Assembly (NCBI GenBank): GCA_900767195.1
Contig: CAAFYG010000130.1
Coordinates: forward strand, 1-37,681
DNA: 37,681 nt
Direction: 5' to 3'
DNA from: Clostridia bacterium
GTDB taxonomy: Bacteria; Bacillota; Clostridia; Christensenellales; Borkfalkiaceae
Both the position numbers and the translations under genes were made by a program. The notes beneath the pieces are model-generated. The model was not told the origin of the DNA, did no database searches, and saw only the letters and a program-made list of their open reading frames with translations. Positions 25,963 to 33,844 of the stretch are shown here, piece by piece; the first letter of the stretch is position 1; each line of letters opens with the position of its first letter.

Positions 25963-28770
25963 TCACTCGGTGCGAAGAGCCACCACGGGATCTTTCTTCG
26001 CCGCCGAGGACGCGGGGATCAATCCCGAAACGAGCGTGAGCGAAACGCTGACGGCAATCATGATCAGCCCCTGCCACAGCGGCAGCGCGGCGAGCGACGA
26101 AACGCCCGTGAGATGCCGCAGCAAAAGATTGATCGGCAAGGAAAGAAGATACGTAACCGCCACGCCGAACGCGCCGGCAAACAAGCCGATTAAAAACGTT
26201 TCGGCGTTGAATAAGTGGCGGATGTCTTTCTTTCTTGCGCCGAGCGAACGCAGAACGCCGATTTCTTTCGTACGCTCCACCACCGAAACGTAGGTGATAA
26301 TGCCGATCATCACCGAAGATACCACAAGCGAGATCGCCGTAAACGCCACAAGCACGTAGGTGACGGCGTTCAGCATCGTCTGCACCATGCTCATCATCGT
26401 GCCTACCGTATCGGTGTAAGTAACTTTCTGCGCCGTTTCGTGAGAATGATTCCAGGCGTCGAGATAGGCGAGCGTCTGTTCCTTCGTATCGAAATCGGCG
26501 GGATAAAACGAGATCGTGCGCACTTTATCGCTGCCGCTCAAAGCCTGCAACGCCTTATCGACGGACACGTTGAAATATTTATCCTTCAAAAAGTTTTCGA
26601 TGAGCGGAGAAAGCGCGGGATTGCCCGCCGCGGGAAAATAATTCCGCATGATTTCGCCCGATACGTAGCTGTCGTTTAAATGCTGCGCGGGCGAGCGGTA
26701 GACGTCCGTTTCGATAAGCGAAAGCTTTTGATCTTCGGGCAGATTTTGATTGTACTGCGAAATTATTGCGTTTACCGCGGTTTTGATATTGCTTTTTTCG
26801 TTGACCCACTTCACGATGGCGGAAGTTTTATTCGCCCGCACGAAATTTTCGGCGAGCGCTTCGGTTACGTTCAGTCCTCTTTGCAGGCAGCCGAAATCAA
26901 GCCCTTGCTTTAATTTCAGAATCCCCTTTACTTTAAGCTTCACCCCCTCGCCTTCCGCCACGTTTAAATTCGCCTTTTCGCCCGTACGCTCGCCGACGTA
27001 CGAGAAAGGATACGTTCCCGCGGGATCGTTTTCTTTATACACCGCGTCGTTGTAATACAGCGCGTATTCTTTCCCGAGCAGCGTCTGATAAGGAATAAGT
27101 TTTGATTCTTCGGGCGCATTGTCCGCTACGCCCGAGCCGTCCGTACCGAGATCGAAATACGATAAAAACTTCGTCTCTTCGATAAAGCCGAGCTGCGCCA
27201 TTAAAAGATCGATCGCAGTATTGTCTCTGCCAATCACGATCACGCATTCGCTTTCGCTGTCCGGAAATTCTCCCGCCACCAGATCGTACTGCGAAAGCAC
27301 GTATTCGCCGTAGCGCGGCGCGGAAAAATCGCTTGTGCCGGGCATTTTCGATACCACCGCGCCGAGCATGCTCACCATGCCTGCGAGATCTTTGTACTGC
27401 TCGGCGTTTTTCGTAAGCTCGTCGGTGTAGAATTGTTTCAGCGAAGAAAGCGAACGGTATTCCGTGCGCAGTTCCGCTTCCGTTGTGCCTACGCGTACGT
27501 CGGTGAATAAATTATCGGAAAACGTTTCGCCGTAGGAATAACTCACCGCGTTGCAATAGCTCTCGTCCATCGCCGCCACGTAAGATAAATACTCTTCCGA
27601 TATATCGTTTTTCACCGTCATGCCGCCCGCAATTTTCGTGACGAACGAATCCACATACACCCGATCGCCGATCTGCGATAAATCGGGAAGATCTTCCGCG
27701 CGCGTGTTCATCCCCGACATTACCGCCGAGAAATCCACCGAAGATTCCGTAACCTGCACGGGGTAGCGCGAAAGCATGTTCTCTTCCGTTTTTCGGATAT
27801 ACTTATTAAAGCCCGAAGAAAGCGCAAGCACAAGACAAACGCTGATAATGCCGATACTGCCCGCAATCGACGTGAGCGCGGTGCGCCCTTTTTTCGATTT
27901 CAGATTGCGTGCGGAAAGACCGAGCGAAGTGCCGAAAGACATCGCCGCCTTTTCTTCTTTGCTGCCGCCATGCGTTTTTTGCGCCGACTTACCCGCACGG
28001 ATTTTTTCAAGCCTTTTCGAAAGCTCTTCGTCCGAATAATTTTTCGCCTTTACCTTTTCGATCAGAGCTTGTCTTGCTTCGTCCGCGTTGGAATTATAAG
28101 GATCGGTATCGGAAACCACCCTGCCGTCGGACAAACGCACGATGCGCGTGGAATATTTTTCCGCAAGCTCGGGGTTGTGCGTAACCATAATCACGAGTCT
28201 TTCGCCCGCAATCTCGCGGATCAGATCCATAATCTGTACGCTCGTGGCACTATCAAGCGCGCCCGTAGGCTCGTCGGCAAGAAGAATTTCCGGATTATTC
28301 ACGAGCGCGCGGGCGATTGCCACACGCTGCATCTGTCCGCCCGAAAGCTGATTCGGCTTTTTATTCAGCTCTTTTTCAAGTCCCACTCTTCTGAGCGCTT
28401 CGGCGGCTCGTTTTCTTCTTTCCGACTTCGATACGCCCGCGATCGTGAGCGCGATTTCCACATTGCCGAGAACGCTCTGGTGCGGAATTAAATTATACGA
28501 TTGAAACACAAAGCCGATGCGGTGATTTCTGTATACGTCCCAATCGCCGTCGGTAAAGTTTTTGGTGGATACGCCGCCGATTTCAAGATCGCCCGACGTG
28601 TATTTATCCAAGCCGCCGATGATATTTAAAAGCGTGGTTTTTCCGCAACCGGATTGCCCTAAAACCGAAACGAATTCGTTTTTCCTAAAATCGAGCGATA
28701 CGCCTTTGAGCGCGTGTACCGCGCTGCCGCCGCTTTCGTAGTCTTTCGTGATGTTTTTCAGCCTGAGCAT
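25963..28770 (-). CDS. Fused ABC exporter ATPase-permease (MacB/FtsX type)
   Basis: A 935-residue protein. Residues 1-225 are an ATPase of the LolD/MacB group, with Walker A GQSGCGKTT, signature LSGGQMQRVAIAR and Walker B ILLADEPTGALD. A charged linker (about 225-285) leads to a first transmembrane helix (about 295-315) and a large external domain (about 320-790). Three more helices in the C-terminal FtsX domain complete the permease. Such proteins move peptides or lipids out or use the cycle to drive envelope work; several in Bacillota give resistance to antimicrobial peptides. It lies 94 bases after a MarR gene on the same strand, suggesting regulated export. The substrate is unknown. Confidence 0.92.
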   Translation of the reverse strand: MLRLKNITKDYESGGSAVHALKGVSLDFRKNEFVSVLGQSGCGKTTLLNIIGGLDKYTSGDLEIGGVSTKNFTDGDWDVYRNHRIGFVFQSYNLIPHQSVLGNVEIALTIAGVSKSERRKRAAEALRRVGLEKELNKKPNQLSGGQMQRVAIARALVNNPEILLADEPTGALDSATSVQIMDLIREIAGERLVIMVTHNPELAEKYSTRIVRLSDGRVVSDTDPYNSNADEARQALIEKVKAKNYSDEELSKRLEKIRAGKSAQKTHGGSKEEKAAMSFGTSLGLSARNLKSKKGRTALTSIAGSIGIISVCLVLALSSGFNKYIRKTEENMLSRYPVQVTESSVDFSAVMSGMNTRAEDLPDLSQIGDRVYVDSFVTKIAGGMTVKNDISEEYLSYVAAMDESYCNAVSYSYGETFSDNLFTDVRVGTTEAELRTEYRSLSSLKQFYTDELTKNAEQYKDLAGMVSMLGAVVSKMPGTSDFSAPRYGEYVLSQYDLVAGEFPDSESECVIVIGRDNTAIDLLMAQLGFIEETKFLSYFDLGTDGSGVADNAPEESKLIPYQTLLGKEYALYYNDAVYKENDPAGTYPFSYVGERTGEKANLNVAEGEGVKLKVKGILKLKQGLDFGCLQRGLNVTEALAENFVRANKTSAIVKWVNEKSNIKTAVNAIISQYNQNLPEDQKLSLIETDVYRSPAQHLNDSYVSGEIMRNYFPAAGNPALSPLIENFLKDKYFNVSVDKALQALSGSDKVRTISFYPADFDTKEQTLAYLDAWNHSHETAQKVTYTDTVGTMMSMVQTMLNAVTYVLVAFTAISLVVSSVMIGIITYVSVVERTKEIGVLRSLGARKKDIRHLFNAETFLIGLFAGAFGVAVTYLLSLPINLLLRHLTGVSSLAALPLWQGLIMIAVSVSLTLVSGLIPASSAAKKDPVVALRTE

Positions 28771-28864
28771 ACGATTTTCTCCGTCTTTTCCTGCATTTCC
28801 TGCGTTACGAAAACAAAGCGAAGAATATCTCTCCGCTTTGCCTTTTTTGTGTTTTGCCTTTCAC

Positions 28865-29302
28865 TTATCTTACGTTTCTGTAAACGGAATCGGAAAACTC
28901 TTCTACGAGTTTGATCATCTGATTCGCTTTGTCTGCGCCGAAATCATTGATAACTTTATTCACAACTTCGCCCATTTTCTTTCTCTGTGCAAGATACAGC
29001 TCTTTGCCTTTTCCGTCCATCACGATATAGGCGATTTTTCTGTCCACGTCGTCGGGAACACGCTTTACATAGCCTTTCGCAGAAAGACGATTTACCATCT
29101 GCGAAATCGCCGAACGGGTAACGCCCACTTTATCGGCAAGCTCCGTGGAAATCAGGCGTTCGCCCTTCTTTTCCGCGGCAACGATTTCTTCAAGCATTCT
29201 CATTTCGGAATTATTGAAAGATTTCTTGCCTCTTACGAACACCACGTTCTGCATCGTACGCGTCATGTTCTGAATTTTGCCTAAATAAGTTTCTCCGGTC
29301 AT
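28865..29302 (-). CDS. MarR-family transcriptional regulator
   Basis: A 145-residue winged-helix protein. The recognition region is STELADKVGVTRSAISQMVNRL, followed by the wing with the conserved Asp-Arg (DDVDRKIAYIVM), and helices at both ends serve for dimer formation. It probably represses its own promoter and the ABC exporter gene 94 bases downstream, with release by a small ligand, as is usual for MarR-exporter pairs. CGGAGGC lies about 8 bases before the ATG. Its promoter is at 29368-29395. The link to the exporter is inferred from gene order. Confidence 0.92.
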   Translation of the reverse strand: MTGETYLGKIQNMTRTMQNVVFVRGKKSFNNSEMRMLEEIVAAEKKGERLISTELADKVGVTRSAISQMVNRLSAKGYVKRVPDDVDRKIAYIVMDGKGKELYLAQRKKMGEVVNKVINDFGADKANQMIKLVEEFSDSVYRNVR

Positions 29303-29367
29303 TACATTGCCTCCGCTTCCTGCCGTATTTTTTCTTCGGTTTTTCTTTCTTCGGCAAGAACACCTTT

Positions 29368-29395
29368 ATTATACCCCGTTTTTAAAAATTGTCAA
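29368..29395 (-). promoter_or_regulatory. Promoter of the MarR-exporter operon
   Basis: On the minus strand TTGACA, 16-bp spacer, TATAAT. The start would be near 29361, about 59 bases before the MarR start codon. Confidence 0.8.
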
Positions 29396-29460
29396 CAAAA
29401 AAATAAGCGATTTTGTAGGTTTTCACAATAATTTCATTTTTTGCGAAAATTTTAATTTTA

Positions 29461-29482
29461 TGTTTCAAAAAGCTTTGAAACA
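29461..29482. promoter_or_regulatory. 22-bp palindrome, candidate operator
   Basis: TGTTTCAAA-aagc-TTTGAAACA is a perfect 9-bp inverted repeat with a 4-bp centre. Size and spacing suit a dimeric regulator. It lies about 66 bases upstream of the MarR promoter -35 and 81 bases upstream of the aminopeptidase promoter, further than usual for simple repression. Confidence 0.5.
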
Positions 29483-29562
29483 GCTCTTTTTCGCCGATAC
29501 GAATTTTTAAAATATTTTTTCGTACGATCCGCGCAGAACTCGTGCGACGGGCATGAAAAGAC

Positions 29563-29591
29563 TTGCCAAACAAGAAAAAGCATGATATAAT
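29563..29591 (+). promoter_or_regulatory. Sigma-A promoter of the M18 aminopeptidase
   Basis: TTGCCA, 17-bp spacer, TATAAT, with a start near 29598 and a leader of about 46 bases. Confidence 0.75.
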
Positions 29592-29643
29592 TACAAATAG
29601 AATTCCGTGCGCAACGCGCGCATAAAAATAATGAGGAAAAAAT

Positions 29644-30915
29644 ATGTCGGCACTCAACGAATTTTTAGAAAAATCTTACACGGCTTATCACGCGGTAAAA
29701 AACGCGGCCGATTATCTCACGGCGAACGGCTTTTCGGAACTTTTCGAAGGCGAAGACTGGAACGTGGAAGAAGGCGGAAAATATTTCGTTACGCGCGGCG
29801 GCAGCTCGCTGATCGCTTTCACCGTAGGCGCGCTCGATAACGGGCTGAACTTTAAAATCGCGGCTTCGCACGCCGATTCGCCCGCGCTCAAACTCAAAGA
29901 CAACGCCGTATTTACCGCCGGCGCGTACGAAAAACTCAATGCCGAATGTTACGGCGGCGGCATCTGGTATTCGTTCTTCGATCGTCCCTTAAAAATCGCG
30001 GGGCGCATCGTGGAAAGCGAAAACGGCGTTTTGCGCCCGCGGCTTGCGGAATCGGACTATTTCGTAACGATCCCCTCCCTTGCCGTGCATCAGAATCGCG
30101 GCGTAAACGACGGATTTGCCGTGAACGCGCAGACGGATCTTAGCCCCTTGTACGCGCTTACCGAGCAGGGCGGCGATCTCGTTTCTTCGCTTTCTTCCGC
30201 GCCCGTGGCGGCATACGATTTATATCTCGTGAACGCGCAGAAGCCCTACGTTTTCGGCAGAAACGGCGAATTTCTCGCTTCGCCGCGCGTGGATAATTTA
30301 ACGAGCGTTTTTGCTTCGATCGAAGCGATTTCCGATGTGCTTGCGCCCGGCGGCGTGTGCGTGGCGGCGGTTTTCGATAACGAAGAAGTGGGCAGCCGCA
30401 CTCTCGAAGGCGCGGGCGGCGATTTTATGGAACGCACTCTGCGCCGTTTAACCAGCGCGCTGCGCTTCGACGACGACGAATATTATAAAGCTTTGCATTC
30501 TTCGTTCTTGCTTTCGGTGGACAACGCGCACGCGCTGCACCCCAACCACCCCGAAAAGTGCGACCCCACCAACCGCCCCGCGGCAGGCGGCGGCGTAGTG
30601 ATTAAATTCCACGCGGACAAAGCCTACACCACCGACGCGCTTTCCGCCGCCGTGATCGAAGAAATTTTCAAAAATGCGAACGTGCCTTTTCAGAAATTCT
30701 ACAACCGTTCGGACGTGCGCAGCGGCAGCACGCTCGGCGCAATTTCGCTTTCGAAAGTCAGCCTTTTAAGCGCGGACATCGGCATTGCGCAATTTGCCAT
30801 GCACTCGGCTTGCGAAAGTTTCGCCTGCGCCGACTACGCTTCCATGCGATCGGGTTTGCGCGCGTTTTTCGCGTCTTCCATTCAGGCGAACGGCGACGAA
30901 ATCACAATCGGCTGA
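29644..30915 (+). CDS. apeB-like: M18-family aminopeptidase
   Basis: A 423-residue cytoplasmic metallo-aminopeptidase that removes N-terminal residues from peptides. The M18 co-catalytic metal motifs are all seen: ASHADSP (His76, Asp78), FDNEEVGS (Asp245, Glu247, Glu248), the HPNHPEK segment (299-305) and a final His387 in AMHSACE. The length is usual for the family (about 420-460). GAGGA lies a few bases before the ATG. It has its own promoter and a terminator at 30981-31022, so it is a single-gene unit. It probably serves general peptide turnover. Confidence 0.95.
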   Translation: MSALNEFLEKSYTAYHAVKNAADYLTANGFSELFEGEDWNVEEGGKYFVTRGGSSLIAFTVGALDNGLNFKIAASHADSPALKLKDNAVFTAGAYEKLNAECYGGGIWYSFFDRPLKIAGRIVESENGVLRPRLAESDYFVTIPSLAVHQNRGVNDGFAVNAQTDLSPLYALTEQGGDLVSSLSSAPVAAYDLYLVNAQKPYVFGRNGEFLASPRVDNLTSVFASIEAISDVLAPGGVCVAAVFDNEEVGSRTLEGAGGDFMERTLRRLTSALRFDDDEYYKALHSSFLLSVDNAHALHPNHPEKCDPTNRPAAGGGVVIKFHADKAYTTDALSAAVIEEIFKNANVPFQKFYNRSDVRSGSTLGAISLSKVSLLSADIGIAQFAMHSACESFACADYASMRSGLRAFFASSIQANGDEITIG

Positions 30916-30980
30916 TTTTACTGCCGATTTTACGGCTGATTTAAAAAATTGCCGATCCGTTTGATAAAAATATACGATAA

Positions 30981-31022
30981 AGCCTGCGCGGGCGTTTCCT
31001 TTGCCTGCGCAGGCTGTTTTTT
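30981..31022 (+). terminator. Rho-independent terminator of the aminopeptidase gene
   Basis: AGCCTGCGC pairs with GCGCAGGCT around a 17-base loop, followed by G and TTTTTT. Confidence 0.88.
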
Positions 31023-31038
31023 GCGTTCTCGTTCTGTT

Positions 31039-32016
31039 TTATTTTACGATCAGCACCACTTTTCCCACGTTTTCGCCGCGGTAAAGCACCTGCTGCGCTT
31101 CGTCCGCGCGTTCGATGGGGAACGTTTTATAAACTTTCACTTTGATTTCGCCGCTTTCGAATTTTTCCCACGTTTTTTGCGTGAGTTCTTTGAGAAGCCT
31201 GCCCTTTTCTTCGGGCGTTTTGCTGCGCAGCGTGCTGCCGATAATGCGGATATTTTTCACGTAGATATTCTTGAAATCCACCGCCGAAATATCCCCCGCA
31301 AGCGAGGCGATCTGTATCCAGCGGCAGCCGCGTGCCACGTATTTTAGGCATCTGCCGAGCGCTTCGCCCGCCAGGCAATCGATGGCGAGATTCACGGGCG
31401 TGCCGTTTTCTTCTTCCTTTTTCAGCACTTCCGCGATATCCTCTTTCGTGGTATCCACCACGCGATCGGCGTGCAGATACTCCACCTCTTCCGCCTTTTT
31501 CGCACCGAGCACCGTGGTGATCACGCGCAAGCCGAACGCTTTCGCCATGGGGATCACCGCGCTGGCAAGTCCGCTTGCGCCCGCGTTCATCAGAAGCGTT
31601 TCGCCCGCCTTCGCCTGCCCCACGTGAAACAAATTCAGATACGCCGTCATGTACACTTCGGGGATCGCCGCCGCCTCGGCAAAGCTAAGCCCCTTCGGTA
31701 TCGGCATCACCATGTTTTCGGGCGCGGCAACGTATTCCGCGTACCCGCCGCCGCCAAGCAGCGCGCATACTTTATCGCCGATTTTCCATTTTTTACAGCC
31801 TTCGCCCACGGCTTTCACTACGCCGGAAACTTCAAGCCCCGGCCACTCGGGGCAACCCGGCGGGGGCGGATAACTTCCTTCGCGCTGCAATAAATCGGCG
31901 CGGTTGATCGCCGCCGCGTGCGTTTCGATCAGCACGTCCCCCGCTTTCAATACGGGATCGGCTACTTCTTCATAACTTAATTCATGCGTTTGTTTATCGA
32001 TGACGATTGCTTTCAT
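31039..32016 (-). CDS. Zinc-free quinone oxidoreductase-like protein (MDR superfamily, PIG3 type)
   Basis: A 325-residue NAD(P)H-dependent medium-chain reductase. The N-terminal GroES-like part has INRADLLQREGSYPPPPG, typical of the TP53I3/PIG3 group, and lacks the Cys/His zinc ligands of alcohol dehydrogenases. The nucleotide fold is in MNAGASGLASAVIPMAKAFG. The ATG at 32016 is chosen because AAGGAAGGA precedes it; a frame open to 32175 lies inside the next gene. It is 20 bases downstream of the dehydroquinase-like gene and shares its promoter. Likely roles are reduction of quinones or enals; the true substrate is unknown. Confidence 0.88.
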   Translation of the reverse strand: MKAIVIDKQTHELSYEEVADPVLKAGDVLIETHAAAINRADLLQREGSYPPPPGCPEWPGLEVSGVVKAVGEGCKKWKIGDKVCALLGGGGYAEYVAAPENMVMPIPKGLSFAEAAAIPEVYMTAYLNLFHVGQAKAGETLLMNAGASGLASAVIPMAKAFGLRVITTVLGAKKAEEVEYLHADRVVDTTKEDIAEVLKKEEENGTPVNLAIDCLAGEALGRCLKYVARGCRWIQIASLAGDISAVDFKNIYVKNIRIIGSTLRSKTPEEKGRLLKELTQKTWEKFESGEIKVKVYKTFPIERADEAQQVLYRGENVGKVVLIVK

Positions 32017-32036
32017 TTTTCTTCCTTCCTTGATTT

Positions 32037-32801
32037 TTATAAATCCAACGCGGATTTGATTTTCAGCACGTTTTTTAAAAGCGGCGGACCGGGATAAGCG
32101 GTTTCGTCGTACTCGCGGAAACAAAGCCACATGCAAACGCCGAGCGCGACTCCGATCGTGCGGTGCAGTTTGCAATATTTACCCCCCGAAAGGAACAAAA
32201 ACGGCACGCGCAGTTCGCTTTTTAAAAGACGGCAGATTTCAAGATTTTTCAGCTCTTCTTCCTGTGTTTCCGCTCCCGTGACGATTTTCACAATATCCGC
32301 CCCGCGCTTCTGCTGACCGAGCGCGATTTCCAGCACCCGATCCGCTTCGCGGAAAGTATAAATATGCGAAGATATCAGCACTTCGCCGCCGCGCGCGTGC
32401 GCTTCTTCGATAAACCGCTTCTGTTTTTCGATCGCCGCGGCGTTCGCGGTAAATTCTTCGGGCGAAGGATCGAACATATCGCCGGGAAGATCGATAAGCG
32501 TTGCGCCCCATTCGGGCAGTTCGAGCAATTCGCGCGCAAGCTCTTCGTCGCTCTTGCCCGCATTCGAGCCTTGCCGGTAATTCGTAACGTACACGGGGTG
32601 ATCGCCCGCCGCCGCGAACAGCCCGGAAATCTTTTCCCGGGTGCGCTCTTCTTTTCCGAAAGTATGCAGTTGCAGACCGATGGCCGTTGCGCCTTCCGCA
32701 ATGGCGTTCCGTATTTTACATTCGGCTTTTTTCGCCGACGGACCATGCACCATTTCGGTGACGAACGGCATTTTTCCTTCGCATAAAAAACTTTTTTTCA
32801 T
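32037..32801 (-). CDS. Divergent type I 3-dehydroquinate dehydratase-like protein
   Basis: A 254-residue (beta/alpha)8 protein of the AroD type. The catalytic pair is conserved in place: His146 (SSHIYTF) and Schiff-base Lys172 (ADIVKIV), with Arg214 in FLFLSGGKYCKLHRTIG. Their spacing (26 and 42 residues) nearly matches enterobacterial AroD (27 and 43). However, the usual first-strand E-x-R-x-D is GLQLHTF, and the C-terminal PGQ is PGP, so two canonical substrate-binding sites differ. It may act on another 3-keto carboxylate or sugar acid. AGAGGG precedes the ATG. It is first in an operon with the oxidoreductase and divergent from an AraC regulator. Confidence 0.78.
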   Translation of the reverse strand: MKKSFLCEGKMPFVTEMVHGPSAKKAECKIRNAIAEGATAIGLQLHTFGKEERTREKISGLFAAAGDHPVYVTNYRQGSNAGKSDEELARELLELPEWGATLIDLPGDMFDPSPEEFTANAAAIEKQKRFIEEAHARGGEVLISSHIYTFREADRVLEIALGQQKRGADIVKIVTGAETQEEELKNLEICRLLKSELRVPFLFLSGGKYCKLHRTIGVALGVCMWLCFREYDETAYPGPPLLKNVLKIKSALDL

Positions 32802-32829
32802 TTTTTCGCCCTCTTTGCTTTTCTCTTAT

Positions 32830-32858
32830 ATTATAATCGTTTGACAAAATTTTTTCAA
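32830..32858 (-). promoter_or_regulatory. Promoter of the dehydroquinase-like operon
   Basis: On the minus strand TTGAAA (32858-32853), 17-bp spacer, TATAAT (32835-32830). Its -35 lies inside the spacer of the opposing promoter. Confidence 0.75.
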
Positions 32859-32869
32859 TCGTATATAAT
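32841..32869 (+). promoter_or_regulatory. Consensus promoter of the AraC-type gene at 32921
   Basis: TTGACA (32841-32846), 17-bp spacer, TATAAT (32864-32869), a perfect match. It overlaps the minus-strand promoter over 18 bases. The start would be near 32876, about 45 bases before the ATG. Confidence 0.85.
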
Positions 32870-32920
32870 ACTCAATACTACTGAAAAGTAAACCTATTCT
32901 CTTGCAAGGAAAAATTTTTT

Positions 32921-33721
32921 ATGTTTTACGTAAATCCGGGCGAAATTCTTTCCGTGTTTCTCGCCGTAAAATACACGCACAAACAAAACGCGGAATGCGA
33001 CTATTCTGCCGAGCCGCGCCCCTGCCATAATTTCGTTTTTATGTTAAACGGCGAGGGTATGGTACGTTCAAACGGCGAAAATTTCCGTGTGCGCCCCGGC
33101 GAGATTTTATATATCCCCAAAGATTCAAAGTACAGCGCAAAGTGGTTCGCTTCGCCCGAAGCCGCATATCACTCGCTGCATTTTTCTTTTCAGCCGAAAT
33201 TCGATCCGTGCAAAAATAAAACGATTCCCGTGCAGATTTTATCCGCAAACGATTTTCCAAAGCTGTATTCGCTTTTGCTTACGATCGAAAAGTATCAGTT
33301 TTCGAAAGACGAAAATTCGTTTTTCGCGCTTTCGGCGTTTTTCGAAATATGCGGAAAGTTGCTACCGCTTGCGAAAATTTCCGCCGAGTTTCCCGTAAAT
33401 CAAACGCTTCTGCCCGCCGTCAACTATATCGAGCGGCACTATCACCGCGAATTTTCGGTGGACGATCTTGCCGCGCTTTGCTATTTAAGTCCGTCGCGCT
33501 TTTATTATTTATTCAAAAAATATACGCACGTCACGCCCGTGGAATACAAAAACAAAATCGCCGTGCAACGCGCCGCGCAGGATCTTTTGTATTCGAAACA
33601 GACAAGCATCACCGAAATCGCCGCAAAGCACGGCTTTTCAAGCGTAATTTACTTCGAGCGGCTGTTTAAAAAAACGACGGGGAAATCCCCGTCGCAATAC
33701 CGCAAAGATAATTTATTATAA
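32921..33721 (+). CDS. AraC-family transcriptional regulator
   Basis: A 266-residue regulator. An N-terminal cupin domain (about 25-110, with FVFMLNGEGMV and RPGEILYIP) probably senses a small molecule. The C-terminal region (about 165-263) has two helix-turn-helix units: DLAALCYLSPSRFYYLFKKY and ITEIAAKHGFSSVIYFERLF, ending KSPSQYRK. AAGGA lies about 11 bases before the ATG. Because its promoter interleaves with that of the dehydroquinase-like operon, that operon is its most likely target. Another possible target is the GH genes to the right, but these have their own AraC gene. Confidence 0.92.
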   Translation: MFYVNPGEILSVFLAVKYTHKQNAECDYSAEPRPCHNFVFMLNGEGMVRSNGENFRVRPGEILYIPKDSKYSAKWFASPEAAYHSLHFSFQPKFDPCKNKTIPVQILSANDFPKLYSLLLTIEKYQFSKDENSFFALSAFFEICGKLLPLAKISAEFPVNQTLLPAVNYIERHYHREFSVDDLAALCYLSPSRFYYLFKKYTHVTPVEYKNKIAVQRAAQDLLYSKQTSITEIAAKHGFSSVIYFERLFKKTTGKSPSQYRKDNLL

Positions 33722-33740
33722 TACGAACGCCGCCGTTTTT

Positions 33741-33792
33741 CGCAAGCGATTTACGCAAGCGCTTTGCACAAGCGATTTCCGCAAGCGATTCA
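33741..33792. repeat. 13-bp tandem repeat, four copies
   Basis: Four exact-period units starting at 33741, 33754, 33767 and 33780, each close to CGCAAGCGATTTA; CAAGCG is unchanged in all four. It lies between convergent gene ends, 19 bases after the AraC stop codon. Each unit holds a CGC-aa-GCG mini-palindrome. Confidence 0.9.
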
Positions 33793-33844
33793 CGCGCCCT
33801 CCCCGCAGTTTCCTACTCTACGCGGGCTTACTACCCTGCGCAGA

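Larger units (their letters stand above)
29303..29643. other. Divergent regulatory region between marR-type and aminopeptidase genes
   Basis: A 341-base gap holding two near-consensus promoters (29368-29395 minus, 29563-29591 plus) and a 22-bp palindrome between them (29461-29482). No open frame with a ribosome binding site is present. Confidence 0.7.
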
